Source: UBA12018 sp051656605 | GTDB taxonomy: Bacteria; Bacteroidota; Bacteroidia; Bacteroidales; CAMTPD01 | NCBI GenBank assembly: GCA_051656605.1 | Contig: JBOGCF010000006.1 | Span: 39,698-103,697 of the forward strand | Direction: 5' to 3' | DNA: 64,000 nucleotides | Shown here: one piece after another, positions 36,100 to 44,067 of the stretch | How positions within the stretch are numbered: the stretch's first letter is position 1 | How the letters are laid out: every line of letters starts with the position of its first letter | Notes under the pieces: model-generated | The model's input: only the letters and a program-made list of their open reading frames with translations | Told to the model about the DNA's origin: nothing | Databases searched by the model: none | Program-made: the position numbers and the translations under genes

Positions 36100-37107
36100 A
36101 TGATAGAAAGAATTTATATCCTTGAAAATGTTGATCCGGTTATTTTTTACGGCGTCAACAATAGCAACATCCAATTGATAAAAACGCTTTATCCAAAGCT
36201 ACGGATTGTTGCGCGCGGAAATGTGATTAAAGTTATCGGAGATGAGACAGATTCTGAAACCTTTCTCAAGAAAATCAGAGATATTGAAAAATACTGCGAA
36301 GAATTTAACGCTCTAAGTGATGAGGTGATCATTGACATTGTCAAAGGAAAAGAACTTCCTGCAGTAAAACAAGACAACCTGATTATCCATGGAATGAACG
36401 GGAAATCAATCTCTGCCCGAACCGAAAATCAACAAAAACTTGTCGACTCATTTGCTACCAACGATTTAGTCTTTGCAATAGGCCCTGCCGGATCCGGTAA
36501 AACGTATGTCGCAATTGCCTTAGCTGTAAAAGCGTTGAAATCGAAACAGGTGAAGCGAATCATCTTAAGCAGACCGGCAGTTGAAGCCGGAGAAAAGCTG
36601 GGATTCCTTCCGGGAGAAATGAAAGACAAGCTCGATCCATATTTGCAACCTTTGTATGATGCATTACAAGACATGATTCCCGGAGCTAAGCTCAAAGAAT
36701 ACATGGACAATAATATTATACAAATTGCTCCCCTTGCCTACATGCGCGGCCGCACCTTAAGCGATGCCGTTATTATCCTCGACGAAGCTCAAAACACAAC
36801 TACACACCAAATCAAAATGTTTTTAACGCGCTTGGGACTTAACGCCAAGATGATTGTGACCGGCGACGTTACTCAAATCGACCTCCCTTCTTTTCAAACA
36901 TCCGGACTTGTACAAGCTATGAAGATCTTGAAGAATGTTTCAGGAATCGGGAAAATTGAGTTTGATAAAAAAGACATTGTACGTCATAAATTGGTACAAC
37001 GTATTGTGGATGCTTACGATAAGTTCGACAAAAAGGAACTTAAGGATAAAAAAGAGGCCATTACAAAAGAATCAAAAACAAAAATAGACACACTATATAA
37101 TAAGTAA
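36100..37107 (+). CDS. PhoH-family ATPase
   Basis: A 335-residue cytosolic P-loop ATPase of the PhoH family, thought to act in RNA metabolism. An N-terminal KH-like/PhoH-L region (1-105) is followed by the ATPase with Walker A GPAGSGKT (128-135), Walker B VIILDEAQN, and VTGDVTQIDLP as the sensor segment. The C-terminal 30 residues are Lys-rich. It is the first gene of a tight operon; purC starts five bases after its stop. Confidence 0.95.
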   Translation: MIERIYILENVDPVIFYGVNNSNIQLIKTLYPKLRIVARGNVIKVIGDETDSETFLKKIRDIEKYCEEFNALSDEVIIDIVKGKELPAVKQDNLIIHGMNGKSISARTENQQKLVDSFATNDLVFAIGPAGSGKTYVAIALAVKALKSKQVKRIILSRPAVEAGEKLGFLPGEMKDKLDPYLQPLYDALQDMIPGAKLKEYMDNNIIQIAPLAYMRGRTLSDAVIILDEAQNTTTHQIKMFLTRLGLNAKMIVTGDVTQIDLPSFQTSGLVQAMKILKNVSGIGKIEFDKKDIVRHKLVQRIVDAYDKFDKKELKDKKEAITKESKTKIDTLYNK

Positions 37108-37112
37108 CATCT

Positions 37113-38057
37113 ATGAAAAAGGCTTTAGTTAGAACAGACTTCAACTTTCCAAATCAGACAAGTGTTTACCACGGTAAAGTGCGTGATGTATACAACATCA
37201 ATAATGAAAAATTGGTGATGGTTGCATCAGACCGTATCTCTGCTTTCGATGTGGTATTGCCTAAAGGAATTCCTTTCAAAGGACAAGTGCTTAATCAAAT
37301 CGCTTCAAAATTCCTTGATGCAACTTCGGATATCGTTCCTAACTGGAAGCTTGCAACTCCAGACCCAATGGTAACTGTAGGATTAATGTGCGAACCTTTC
37401 AAAGTTGAAATGGTAATCCGTGGATATCTTACTGGTAGTGCTTGGCGTGAATACAAAGCTGGCGCTCGTACGCTTTGCGGAATCGCTCTTCCTGAAGGAA
37501 TGAAGGAAAATCAAAAATTTGAAACTCCGCTTATCACTCCAACAACAAAGGCTGACGAAGGTCATGACGAGAACATCTCTAAAGAAGAGATTATTGCTCA
37601 AGGTATCGTAAGTAAGGAAGATTATGAAATGCTTGAAAAGTATACAATGGCTTTATTCCAACGTGGCACAGAAATGGCTGCTCAAATGGGATTGATCCTT
37701 GTAGATACAAAGTATGAATTCGGCAAGAAAGATGGTAAAATCTATTTGATCGACGAAATTCACACACCAGACTCTTCTCGTTATTTCTATGCTGACGGCT
37801 ACCAAGAGCGTTTTGAAAAAGGTGAAGCTCAAAAACAATTATCAAAAGAGTTTGTTCGTCAATGGTTGATCGAAAACGGATTCCAAGGTAAAGATGGCCA
37901 ACAGGTTCCGGAAATGACTGAAGCTTATTGCGACAGCGTTACTGAACGTTATATCGAACTTTACGAAAAAATTGCCGGCGAGAAATTCGTTAAAGCAGAA
38001 GATGAAGACATCATCGCTCGTATCGAGAAAAACGTAACTGAATACTTAAACAAATAA
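37113..38057 (+). CDS. purC: Phosphoribosylaminoimidazole-succinocarboxamide synthase
   Basis: Joins CAIR and aspartate with ATP in purine synthesis. 314 residues, the longer SAICAR synthetase type. Visible signatures are YHGKVRDVYNI, SDRISAFDVVLP, VIRGYLTGSAWREY, PTTKADEGHDENIS and IDEIHTPDSSRYF. Codon use is that of a strongly expressed gene. It lies within the phoH-purC-menG-aroE run, four bases before the next gene. Confidence 0.97.
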   Translation: MKKALVRTDFNFPNQTSVYHGKVRDVYNINNEKLVMVASDRISAFDVVLPKGIPFKGQVLNQIASKFLDATSDIVPNWKLATPDPMVTVGLMCEPFKVEMVIRGYLTGSAWREYKAGARTLCGIALPEGMKENQKFETPLITPTTKADEGHDENISKEEIIAQGIVSKEDYEMLEKYTMALFQRGTEMAAQMGLILVDTKYEFGKKDGKIYLIDEIHTPDSSRYFYADGYQERFEKGEAQKQLSKEFVRQWLIENGFQGKDGQQVPEMTEAYCDSVTERYIELYEKIAGEKFVKAEDEDIIARIEKNVTEYLNK

Positions 38058-38061
38058 AAAT

Positions 38062-38799
38062 ATGAAACATAAAGCCGAGAGTATTGTACCCTACAATAGC
38101 AATGAAAGAAAAAGCAAACAAATCATTCGTATGTTTGATTCGATTGCGACAAATTACGACAAACTAAATCGAACCCTATCACTAGGGATTGATAAACTAT
38201 GGCGTAAAAAAGCCATTGCATCATTGAAGAGTCTTGCACCGGCTACGATGTTAGATATTGCATCCGGTACCGGCGATTTTGCGATCGAAGCTTGCCGGAT
38301 GCTTCATCCGTCTAAAGTAATTGCTGCCGACATCTCGGAGGGTATGATGAATATAGGCCGGGATAAAGTAAAAAAGCTTGGACTCCAAGATGTAATTTCT
38401 TTCGAATATCAAGATTGTACAAACTTAACTTTACCAAGCAACTCTTTTGATGCAATTACCGCCGGCTTTGGTGTTCGTAATTTCGAAGACCTAGAGCAAG
38501 GTTATCGCGAGATGTATCGCGTATTGAAACCTGGAGGTAAAGCCGTTATTCTGGAATTATCTACTCCGGAATACTTTCCTATGAAGCAAATGTATAAGAT
38601 CTATTCTAAGATTGTTATACCTGTTGTAGGACGATCGGTATCGAAAGAAAGTAGAGCATATAGCTATCTTCCGGAGTCTATCAAGCATGTTCCACAAGGA
38701 AAAGAAATGTGCAAAATCATGTCGGATAGCGGTTTTTCTAAAACTTCATACAAAACATTTACATTTGGCGTGTGCACGATGTACACTGCTATTAAGTAA
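38062..38799 (+). CDS. menG: Demethylmenaquinone methyltransferase
   Basis: A 245-residue UbiE/MenG methyltransferase giving menaquinone, the quinone expected in anaerobic Bacteroidota, hence menG/ubiE. Motifs: MFDSIATNYDKLNRTLS, LDIASGTGDFAIEA (SAM-binding), ITAGFGVRNFEDLEQGYREM, VLKPGGKAVILELS and the C-terminal YTAIK. Full length. Other menaquinone genes are not in the window. Confidence 0.95.
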   Translation: MKHKAESIVPYNSNERKSKQIIRMFDSIATNYDKLNRTLSLGIDKLWRKKAIASLKSLAPATMLDIASGTGDFAIEACRMLHPSKVIAADISEGMMNIGRDKVKKLGLQDVISFEYQDCTNLTLPSNSFDAITAGFGVRNFEDLEQGYREMYRVLKPGGKAVILELSTPEYFPMKQMYKIYSKIVIPVVGRSVSKESRAYSYLPESIKHVPQGKEMCKIMSDSGFSKTSYKTFTFGVCTMYTAIK

Positions 38800-38820
38800 G
38801 CAACCTTAAAACAAGCTGCT

Positions 38821-39570
38821 ATGCAAAAGTATGGCCTTATCGGCTATCCGCTCAAACATTCGTTTTCTAGAAACTACTTCAACACGAAATTTGAGTCGGA
38901 AAAGATTAAAGCCGAATATTTGAACTTTGAAATTAGTTCGATCAATGAACTAAAAGATGTATTAAAAAACAATCCGGACTTAAACGGCCTAAACGTTACA
39001 ATTCCTTACAAGGAGCAAGTTCTTCCGTTTCTGGATGGCCTTTCTGACAATGCCAAACGTATAGGCGCTGTAAACGTTATCCAGTTTCAAAAAGGATGGT
39101 TTGGCAAACCGAAACTTATTGGTCACAATACTGATATCATTGGTTTTAGAGAAAGTATCAAACCTCTGCTTAAGCCAGCGCAAAAGAAAGCGCTAATCTT
39201 AGGTACCGGTGGTGCATCTAAAGCGGTATATCATGGACTAGCGGATTTAGGTATTGAAGCAACGTATGTATCACGCACTCCGCAAGAAGGAATGCTAACC
39301 TACAATGATCTTACCAAAGCTGTGATGGAAGAATATCCAATCATTGTAAACTCTACTCCGGTAGGAATGTTTCCCAAAGTAGAACAATGCCCGGATATCC
39401 CTTACCAATACATCGGAGCAGATCATCTATTGTATGATTTGCTTTACAACCCAGATGAAACGCTATTCATGAAGAAAGGAAAAGCAAACGGTGCGGTTGT
39501 AAAAAATGGTCTGGAGATGCTTTTATTACAAGCCTTTGCTGCTTGGAATATTTGGCAATCTTCGAAGTAG
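38821..39570 (+). CDS. aroE: Shikimate dehydrogenase
   Basis: Reduces 3-dehydroshikimate with NADPH in the shikimate pathway. 249 residues, near the short end for the family but complete. GLIGYPLKHSFSRNYFN, LNVTIPYKEQVLPF, GAVNVI, LILGTGGASKAV (nucleotide-binding) and NSTPVGMFP are diagnostic. Last gene of the phoH operon. It complements aroC at 17277. Confidence 0.96.
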   Translation: MQKYGLIGYPLKHSFSRNYFNTKFESEKIKAEYLNFEISSINELKDVLKNNPDLNGLNVTIPYKEQVLPFLDGLSDNAKRIGAVNVIQFQKGWFGKPKLIGHNTDIIGFRESIKPLLKPAQKKALILGTGGASKAVYHGLADLGIEATYVSRTPQEGMLTYNDLTKAVMEEYPIIVNSTPVGMFPKVEQCPDIPYQYIGADHLLYDLLYNPDETLFMKKGKANGAVVKNGLEMLLLQAFAAWNIWQSSK

Positions 39571-39596
39571 TTGTTTTAATCTCTCTATTTATTCTA

Positions 39597-40235
39597 TCAC
39601 AACACGGATGCAGTGATTCTTGTCAGTACAAACTCATCGGTAAGCTGATAGTAAATTTCAAAACATTGCCTGCGGGGTGTTCGCGTTTCAAAAGCGCGTA
39701 TACATCCTGATGCAGCAGGTGAAAAAGCTTCAATGTGTAAGTGTTTTCGAAAGTCGACCTCCTCTACTCCCATCGCTTTAAACATAGATTCTTTAGCAGA
39801 CCACATAATCAACAACTGAGCTAAAAGTGTTTCTTCTGCCAAATAAAGTTCTTCCTCCTCATTTACAAATTTTCTTCTCACCTTTAACACGGTAGGTTTT
39901 ATAGTTTCTATGTCGATGCCAACACCTTGTGCTGACGTTGATGCAACCAAGACTGCTGCATAATTCTTCGTGTGCGAGAAACTGATCTGAAAAGAAGCAT
40001 CTTCTAACACAGGAGCTCCATTTTGTTGATAAACAACTTGCTTCTCACAGCCGAGAAGCTCTTTCAGCAATACTCGTGAAGCAAGCCATTCTTTACGACG
40101 AGTTTCGGTCTTCAACTCTTTCAGTTTATCTATATAGAAAGAAGGGATATCAAGCATAGAAAGTAGTTCTTGCTCAGACTCCTCTATATGCCAGATACCC
40201 CATAAAGGTTTATCTTGTTTGTAATAAAGCGACAT
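39597..40235 (-). CDS. 4'-phosphopantetheinyl transferase
   Basis: A 212-residue Sfp-type enzyme that loads phosphopantetheine from CoA onto carrier proteins. The metal/CoA-binding motifs are GVGIDIE (about 112-118) and the later WSAKESMFKAMG. FSHTKNYAAVL is the usual third motif. It starts 10 bases after the gldE stop and is probably co-transcribed with it. Which carrier protein it serves is unknown, as no polyketide or fatty-acid carrier gene is nearby. Confidence 0.93.
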   Translation of the reverse strand: MSLYYKQDKPLWGIWHIEESEQELLSMLDIPSFYIDKLKELKTETRRKEWLASRVLLKELLGCEKQVVYQQNGAPVLEDASFQISFSHTKNYAAVLVASTSAQGVGIDIETIKPTVLKVRRKFVNEEEELYLAEETLLAQLLIMWSAKESMFKAMGVEEVDFRKHLHIEAFSPAASGCIRAFETRTPRRQCFEIYYQLTDEFVLTRITASVL

Positions 40236-40245
40236 GCATATCTAT

Positions 40246-41589
40246 TTAATCGGAAACGCGAGGATCCTCTTCCTCTATATCCTCCACATAATACTTAATC
40301 TTTAAGATTCTTCGTTTGTCCATCTCCAAGACTTGGAAGCGGTACTTCATAAAAGAAATGACTTCTTTAGGCGAAGGAAAATCTCCTTTTAACTCTAACA
40401 CCAACCCGGCAAGTGTATCAACCTCATCAAGGAGTTTTCCGAAGTCGGAATTATCAACACCTGTGACACGAAAGAAATCGGCCAATAAGATTTTACCTTC
40501 AAAAATATATGTTCCGTCAGCAAGTTGCACGTATTGGCGATTATCTTCATCGTATTCGTCCGAGATATCCCCAACAATCTCTTCAAGAATATCTTCCATG
40601 GTCACAATACCGGAGGTTCCTCCAAACTCATCCACAACAATAGCCATATGAATTTTACTTGTTCTAAATTCTTCGAGCAAGTCATCGATCTTTTTCGTTT
40701 CAGGCACAAAATAAGCCGGACGAATCAAGCTTTGCCATCTAAAAGTTGTGTTTTTATCGAGATAAGGAAGCAAATCTTTTATGTAAAGAATACCTTTTAT
40801 ATTATCTTCTGTTTCTGCATAAATGGGTATACGAGAGTATCCACTTTCGATTACAAAATCAATTACTTGCTTAAAATTACACCTGATATCTAAATCCTCC
40901 ATATCAAGTCGGGAAGTCATTATCTCTACGGCTGTTTTATTGTAGAACTTTATGATTTCTTCTAGCATTTCTTTCCCCTCTTCTATCTCCCCCGATGTTA
41001 GTTCCAATGCCTTTGACAACTCATCCACAGACAAGTCGTATTTCTTCTTACTCAAACGCTTGTTAAACAAACGAGAAGACTTGATAAGTAATCTTGAAAA
41101 AGGTTTTAAGATACGTTCTATAACATCTAGAGTTGGAGCTGAAAAGCGAGAAAACTTTAAAGCATTGGTCTGAGCATAAATCTTTGGAATAACCTCTCCA
41201 AAGAGTAAAAGAAGGAAAGTTAACATCACTGTTTGTACGACAAATCCAACGACCGGAGCAGATGAAAAATCTACCAACGCATTGAAAACATACGTACAAA
41301 GCATAACAACTGCCACATTCACGAAGTTATTGGCTATCAAGATAGAAGCCAACAAACTCTGACTTCTTTGCAGCAATCTTTTTATAACTGAATCTGATGG
41401 CTGCTGTCCCTCATTTAACTGATCAATATCTCCGGGCTCAAGAGAAAAGAATGCAATCTCTGATGCCGAAACAAAACCAGAGGCAAACAATAAAAAGCCC
41501 GTAATAACAAGAGCAATTATCGGTCCCGTCGTGATGGGAAAGAAAGCAACTTCACCAATAAAGCTTTGTAAAAAAGAATCCGTGTCCAA
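40246..41589 (-). CDS. gldE: GldE-like CNNM/CBS-domain membrane protein
   Basis: A 447-residue protein with a membrane DUF21/CNNM domain (about 15-200; three or four hydrophobic helices, ALVITGFLLFASGFVSASEI), a CBS-domain pair (about 215-345; MTSRLDMEDLDIRCN, IHMAIVVDEFGGTSGIVTMED) and a C-terminal CorC/HlyC domain (about 355-430). Orthologues beside ssb and mutY in Bacteroidota are named GldE after the gliding gene of Flavobacterium. In non-gliding Bacteroidales a divalent-cation transport or lipoprotein-trafficking role is more likely. A TATATTTG box lies upstream. Confidence 0.9.
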   Translation of the reverse strand: MDTDSFLQSFIGEVAFFPITTGPIIALVITGFLLFASGFVSASEIAFFSLEPGDIDQLNEGQQPSDSVIKRLLQRSQSLLASILIANNFVNVAVVMLCTYVFNALVDFSSAPVVGFVVQTVMLTFLLLLFGEVIPKIYAQTNALKFSRFSAPTLDVIERILKPFSRLLIKSSRLFNKRLSKKKYDLSVDELSKALELTSGEIEEGKEMLEEIIKFYNKTAVEIMTSRLDMEDLDIRCNFKQVIDFVIESGYSRIPIYAETEDNIKGILYIKDLLPYLDKNTTFRWQSLIRPAYFVPETKKIDDLLEEFRTSKIHMAIVVDEFGGTSGIVTMEDILEEIVGDISDEYDEDNRQYVQLADGTYIFEGKILLADFFRVTGVDNSDFGKLLDEVDTLAGLVLELKGDFPSPKEVISFMKYRFQVLEMDKRRILKIKYYVEDIEEEDPRVSD

Positions 41590-41645
41590 GTGATTTAATA
41601 TTAGTTTAACATAGAGGGCAGAGCAGAATAATCTCCTCTGCCTCG

Positions 41646-41653
41646 CAAATATA
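41646..41653 (-). promoter_or_regulatory. -7 promoter box of gldE
   Basis: TATATTTG on the minus strand, 57 bases before the gldE start. Confidence 0.42.
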
Positions 41654-41739
41654 CAATTTTAAAAGAAACTGTTTTGTTTTCAATTATCAACTATTTAACA
41701 GCCGAATAAATTTATAACATGAACAGAATCAGTTAATAT

Positions 41740-42210
41740 TTAGAATGGCAGATCACTTGCATCATCATTATCACTCATGAATGAAGAAGGTGCATTTCCC
41801 GCAGATTGGCCCATCGACGGTGCAGACGACTGTGCCGGCTGAGTGTAACCTCCTTCTGATGCTGCCGGATTATCAGACTTACGCCCCATTAACTGCAACT
41901 CATCTGCATATATTTCAGTCACATATCTTTTATTCCCACTTGCATCGTCATACGAACGTGTTCTGAGTTTTCCTTCGATATAAACTTGAGTTCCTTTCTT
42001 TACATACTTCTCTACTACTTGAGCTAGCCCTCTCCAAACAACAATATTATGCCATTCGGTACGCTCAGGAACAACAGTTCCATTTGAGGCAGTATAACCT
42101 CTTTCTGTTGTAGCTAAAGTAAAATTTGCAACTGCAGATCCATTATCAAAATATCTCACATCCGGATCTTTACCAACATTCCCTACAAGAATAACTTTAT
42201 TTACTGACAT
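41740..42210 (-). CDS. ssb: Single-stranded DNA-binding protein
   Basis: A 156-residue SSB with the OB fold at about 1-110 (VNKVILVGNVGKDPDVRYFD, WHNIVVWRGLAQVVEKYVKK, GTQVYIEGKLRTR), a Gln/Ser/Gly-rich linker and the acidic tip DASDLPF that recruits repair and replication partners. It lies between mutY and gldE, as often seen in Bacteroidota, and has its own promoter. Confidence 0.97.
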   Translation of the reverse strand: MSVNKVILVGNVGKDPDVRYFDNGSAVANFTLATTERGYTASNGTVVPERTEWHNIVVWRGLAQVVEKYVKKGTQVYIEGKLRTRSYDDASGNKRYVTEIYADELQLMGRKSDNPAASEGGYTQPAQSSAPSMGQSAGNAPSSFMSDNDDASDLPF

Positions 42211-42243
42211 GCTAACTGAATATTATGTTGTTTTTGAATTGAT

Positions 42244-42274
42244 CAAAAGTACGAAAATATATATAAACAACAAC
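42244..42274 (-). promoter_or_regulatory. Promoter of ssb
   Basis: Minus strand GTTG (42271-42274), 19 bases, TACTTTTG (42244-42251); the ssb ATG is 33 bases on. Confidence 0.55.
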
Positions 42275-42298
42275 TGACCCTTTGAATAATTAATCAAT

Positions 42299-43390
42299 TT
42301 ATGAAACCAAACTTTCAAGATAGATCTCTGTGAGTCTGCTTATTGCAAACTCTTGCAATTGATCATTGTTTATACGAATATATTCATTGGAGACAGACAA
42401 GCTATCAAACAATTCAATCTTAAAAAACCGAGCATAGATTCGTTGATGAGAAAGAATATGTTTATGAGATTCAATCTCCACAGAAACCGTTTTCACGTGT
42501 AAATTATGAACAAAACTCTTGTACTCGTCCGAATTTAGAAATTCATCAACAGATAAATCCTTCTCTGTTTCAATAAGCGGAAACTCAAACAGTCCTTGCC
42601 AAATATCTTTTCCTTCACGTCGATACAAGAAAGTTGTATCTCCATCGACCAAATGCAGGTAATTGAAATAACGCGCTCTCACCTTTGTTTTACCTTGTTT
42701 TATAGGTAAAGTAGATACTAATCCGGTACTATAAGCTGCGCAACCCGACAACACAGGACACACTTCACAATTGGGAGAAACAGGTACACATTGTAGTGCC
42801 CCTAGCTCCATAATCGCTTGGTTGTACAAACCGGGAGCATCGGAATCTAGTACTGAATCAGCCAATTGCTTAAACTCTTTTTTACCTGCTGTGGTATCTA
42901 TCGGCGTTGCAACACCGAAGTAGCGCGAAAGAACCCGAAATACATTTCCGTCAAGAACGGCATAAGGCAAATTGGCAGAAAATGACAATATCGCTGCCGC
43001 GGTATATTCTCCTACACCTTTCAACTTCCTTACATCCTCATAAGTTGACGGAAACACTCCATTGAAATCTGTCATGATCATTTGAGAGGCTTTATGTAAA
43101 TTTCGCGCTCTACTATAGTACCCTAAACCTTGCCAATATTTCAATACTTCTTCTTCATTTGCCGAAGCTAAAGTTGCCACATTTGGGAAACGTTCGATGA
43201 ACCGATTGTAATAACCCAGACCTTGATTTACGCGCGTTTGTTGAAGAATAATCTCGGAAATCCATATCAAATAGGGGTCGTTTGTCTCCCTCCACGGAAG
43301 CTCTCGATGGTGTTTTTCATACCAATCTTCGAGTGGTTGAGCAAAATATACCTGAATATCTGATAGTTTCTTATTGTATCTTTGAGACAT
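42299..43390 (-). CDS. mutY: A/G-specific adenine DNA glycosylase
   Basis: A 363-residue base-excision repair enzyme that removes adenine opposite 8-oxoguanine. It shows the N-terminal WYEKHHRELPWRETNDPYL, the catalytic-side EIILQQTRVNQGLGYY, the helix-hairpin-helix LKGVGEYTAAAILSFS, the adjacent VLDGNVFRVLSR with its conserved Asp, the iron-sulfur cluster cysteines (CEVCPVLSGC plus one upstream), and a C-terminal NUDIX-like domain (about 230-360). Full length. Divergent from HU across a 169-base gap. Confidence 0.97.
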   Translation of the reverse strand: MSQRYNKKLSDIQVYFAQPLEDWYEKHHRELPWRETNDPYLIWISEIILQQTRVNQGLGYYNRFIERFPNVATLASANEEEVLKYWQGLGYYSRARNLHKASQMIMTDFNGVFPSTYEDVRKLKGVGEYTAAAILSFSANLPYAVLDGNVFRVLSRYFGVATPIDTTAGKKEFKQLADSVLDSDAPGLYNQAIMELGALQCVPVSPNCEVCPVLSGCAAYSTGLVSTLPIKQGKTKVRARYFNYLHLVDGDTTFLYRREGKDIWQGLFEFPLIETEKDLSVDEFLNSDEYKSFVHNLHVKTVSVEIESHKHILSHQRIYARFFKIELFDSLSVSNEYIRINNDQLQEFAISRLTEIYLESLVS

Positions 43391-43418
43391 TTACTTTGTA
43401 TTAAATAACTGATTACTG

Positions 43419-43450
43419 CAAACTTACATAGATCACTCGATTCCAACAAA
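43419..43450 (-). promoter_or_regulatory. Promoter of mutY
   Basis: Minus strand TTTG (43447-43450), 20-base spacer, TAAGTTTG (43419-43426); the mutY ATG is 28 bases on. A close match to the consensus. Confidence 0.62.
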
Positions 43451-43506
43451 TTGATTTTTAGGAAAAAATTTGAGAACCAACTCTTTTACTAGTGAAATAA
43501 AAGCTA

Positions 43507-43514
43507 TATATTTG
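43507..43514 (+). promoter_or_regulatory. -7 promoter box of the HU gene
   Basis: TATATTTG, 45 bases before the HU ATG. Confidence 0.48.
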
Positions 43515-43559
43515 CAGTCCAAAAAATTAATCTGAACAATTAATTAATACATTTCTAAC

Positions 43560-43832
43560 ATGACAAAAGCAGATATTGTAAACGAGATTGCAAAAAAGAC
43601 AGGCGCAGACAAACAAGTTGTGCTTACTAGCATAGAATCTTTCATGGAAATCGTGAAGGAATCTCTCTCAAAGGGTGATAATGTTTACCTAAGAGGATTT
43701 GGTAGCTTCGTTGTAAAGAAGAGAGCTCAAAAAACAGCTCGTAACATTTCTAAGAATACAACAATCATTATCCCAGAACACAACATTCCTGCTTTCAAGC
43801 CAGCGAAGACGTTCTTAAATAGCGTAAAGTAA
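43560..43832 (+). CDS. HU/IHF family DNA-binding protein
   Basis: A 90-residue histone-like protein. The N-terminal helices (TKADIVNEIAKKTGADKQVV), the GDNVYLRGFGSFVVKKR beta saddle and the basic arm (QKTARNISKNTTIIIPEHNI PAFKPAK) fit the HU/IHF family; the arm proline is present in the AFKPAK end region. It binds and bends DNA. It is the first gene of a short unit with the COX24-type protein. Confidence 0.95.
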   Translation: MTKADIVNEIAKKTGADKQVVLTSIESFMEIVKESLSKGDNVYLRGFGSFVVKKRAQKTARNISKNTTIIIPEHNIPAFKPAKTFLNSVK

Positions 43833-43878
43833 CAAGAGATATCTAAATCATACGTCTAATTTTTAAAATATTAAAGCT

Positions 43879-43971
43879 ATGCCTAGCGGAAAGAAAAGAA
43901 AAAGACATAAAATGTCTACGCACAAGCGTAAAAAAAGACTAAGAAAGAACAGACACAAAAAGAAAAAGTAA
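43879..43971 (+). CDS. COX24/AURKAIP1-type small basic protein, 30 residues
   Basis: A 30-codon ORF (ATG 43879, TAA 43969) too short for most gene finders. The peptide begins MPSGKKRKRHKMSTHKRKKR and is almost wholly Lys, Arg and His. This pattern is the AURKAIP1/COX24 domain, whose mitochondrial member is mS38 and whose actinobacterial relative is ribosomal bS22, so a small-ribosomal-subunit role is the best inference. It lies 46 bases after HU in the conserved mutY/HU/RNase G neighbourhood and before a terminator. Confidence 0.85.
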   Translation: MPSGKKRKRHKMSTHKRKKRLRKNRHKKKK

Positions 43972-43991
43972 TTCTTAGTTAGATTTCAAAA

Positions 43992-44032
43992 AGAACAAAC
44001 TTAAACCATTTGATTAAGTTTGTTCTTTCTCT
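43992..44032 (+). terminator. Intrinsic terminator after the HU unit
   Basis: AGAACAAACTTAA / TTAAGTTTGTTCT stem followed by TTCTCTATTTT; partial read-through into RNase G is possible. Confidence 0.75.
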
Positions 44033-44067
44033 ATTTTAGGGGTCTTTAATTTAAATTTTTACCTCAA

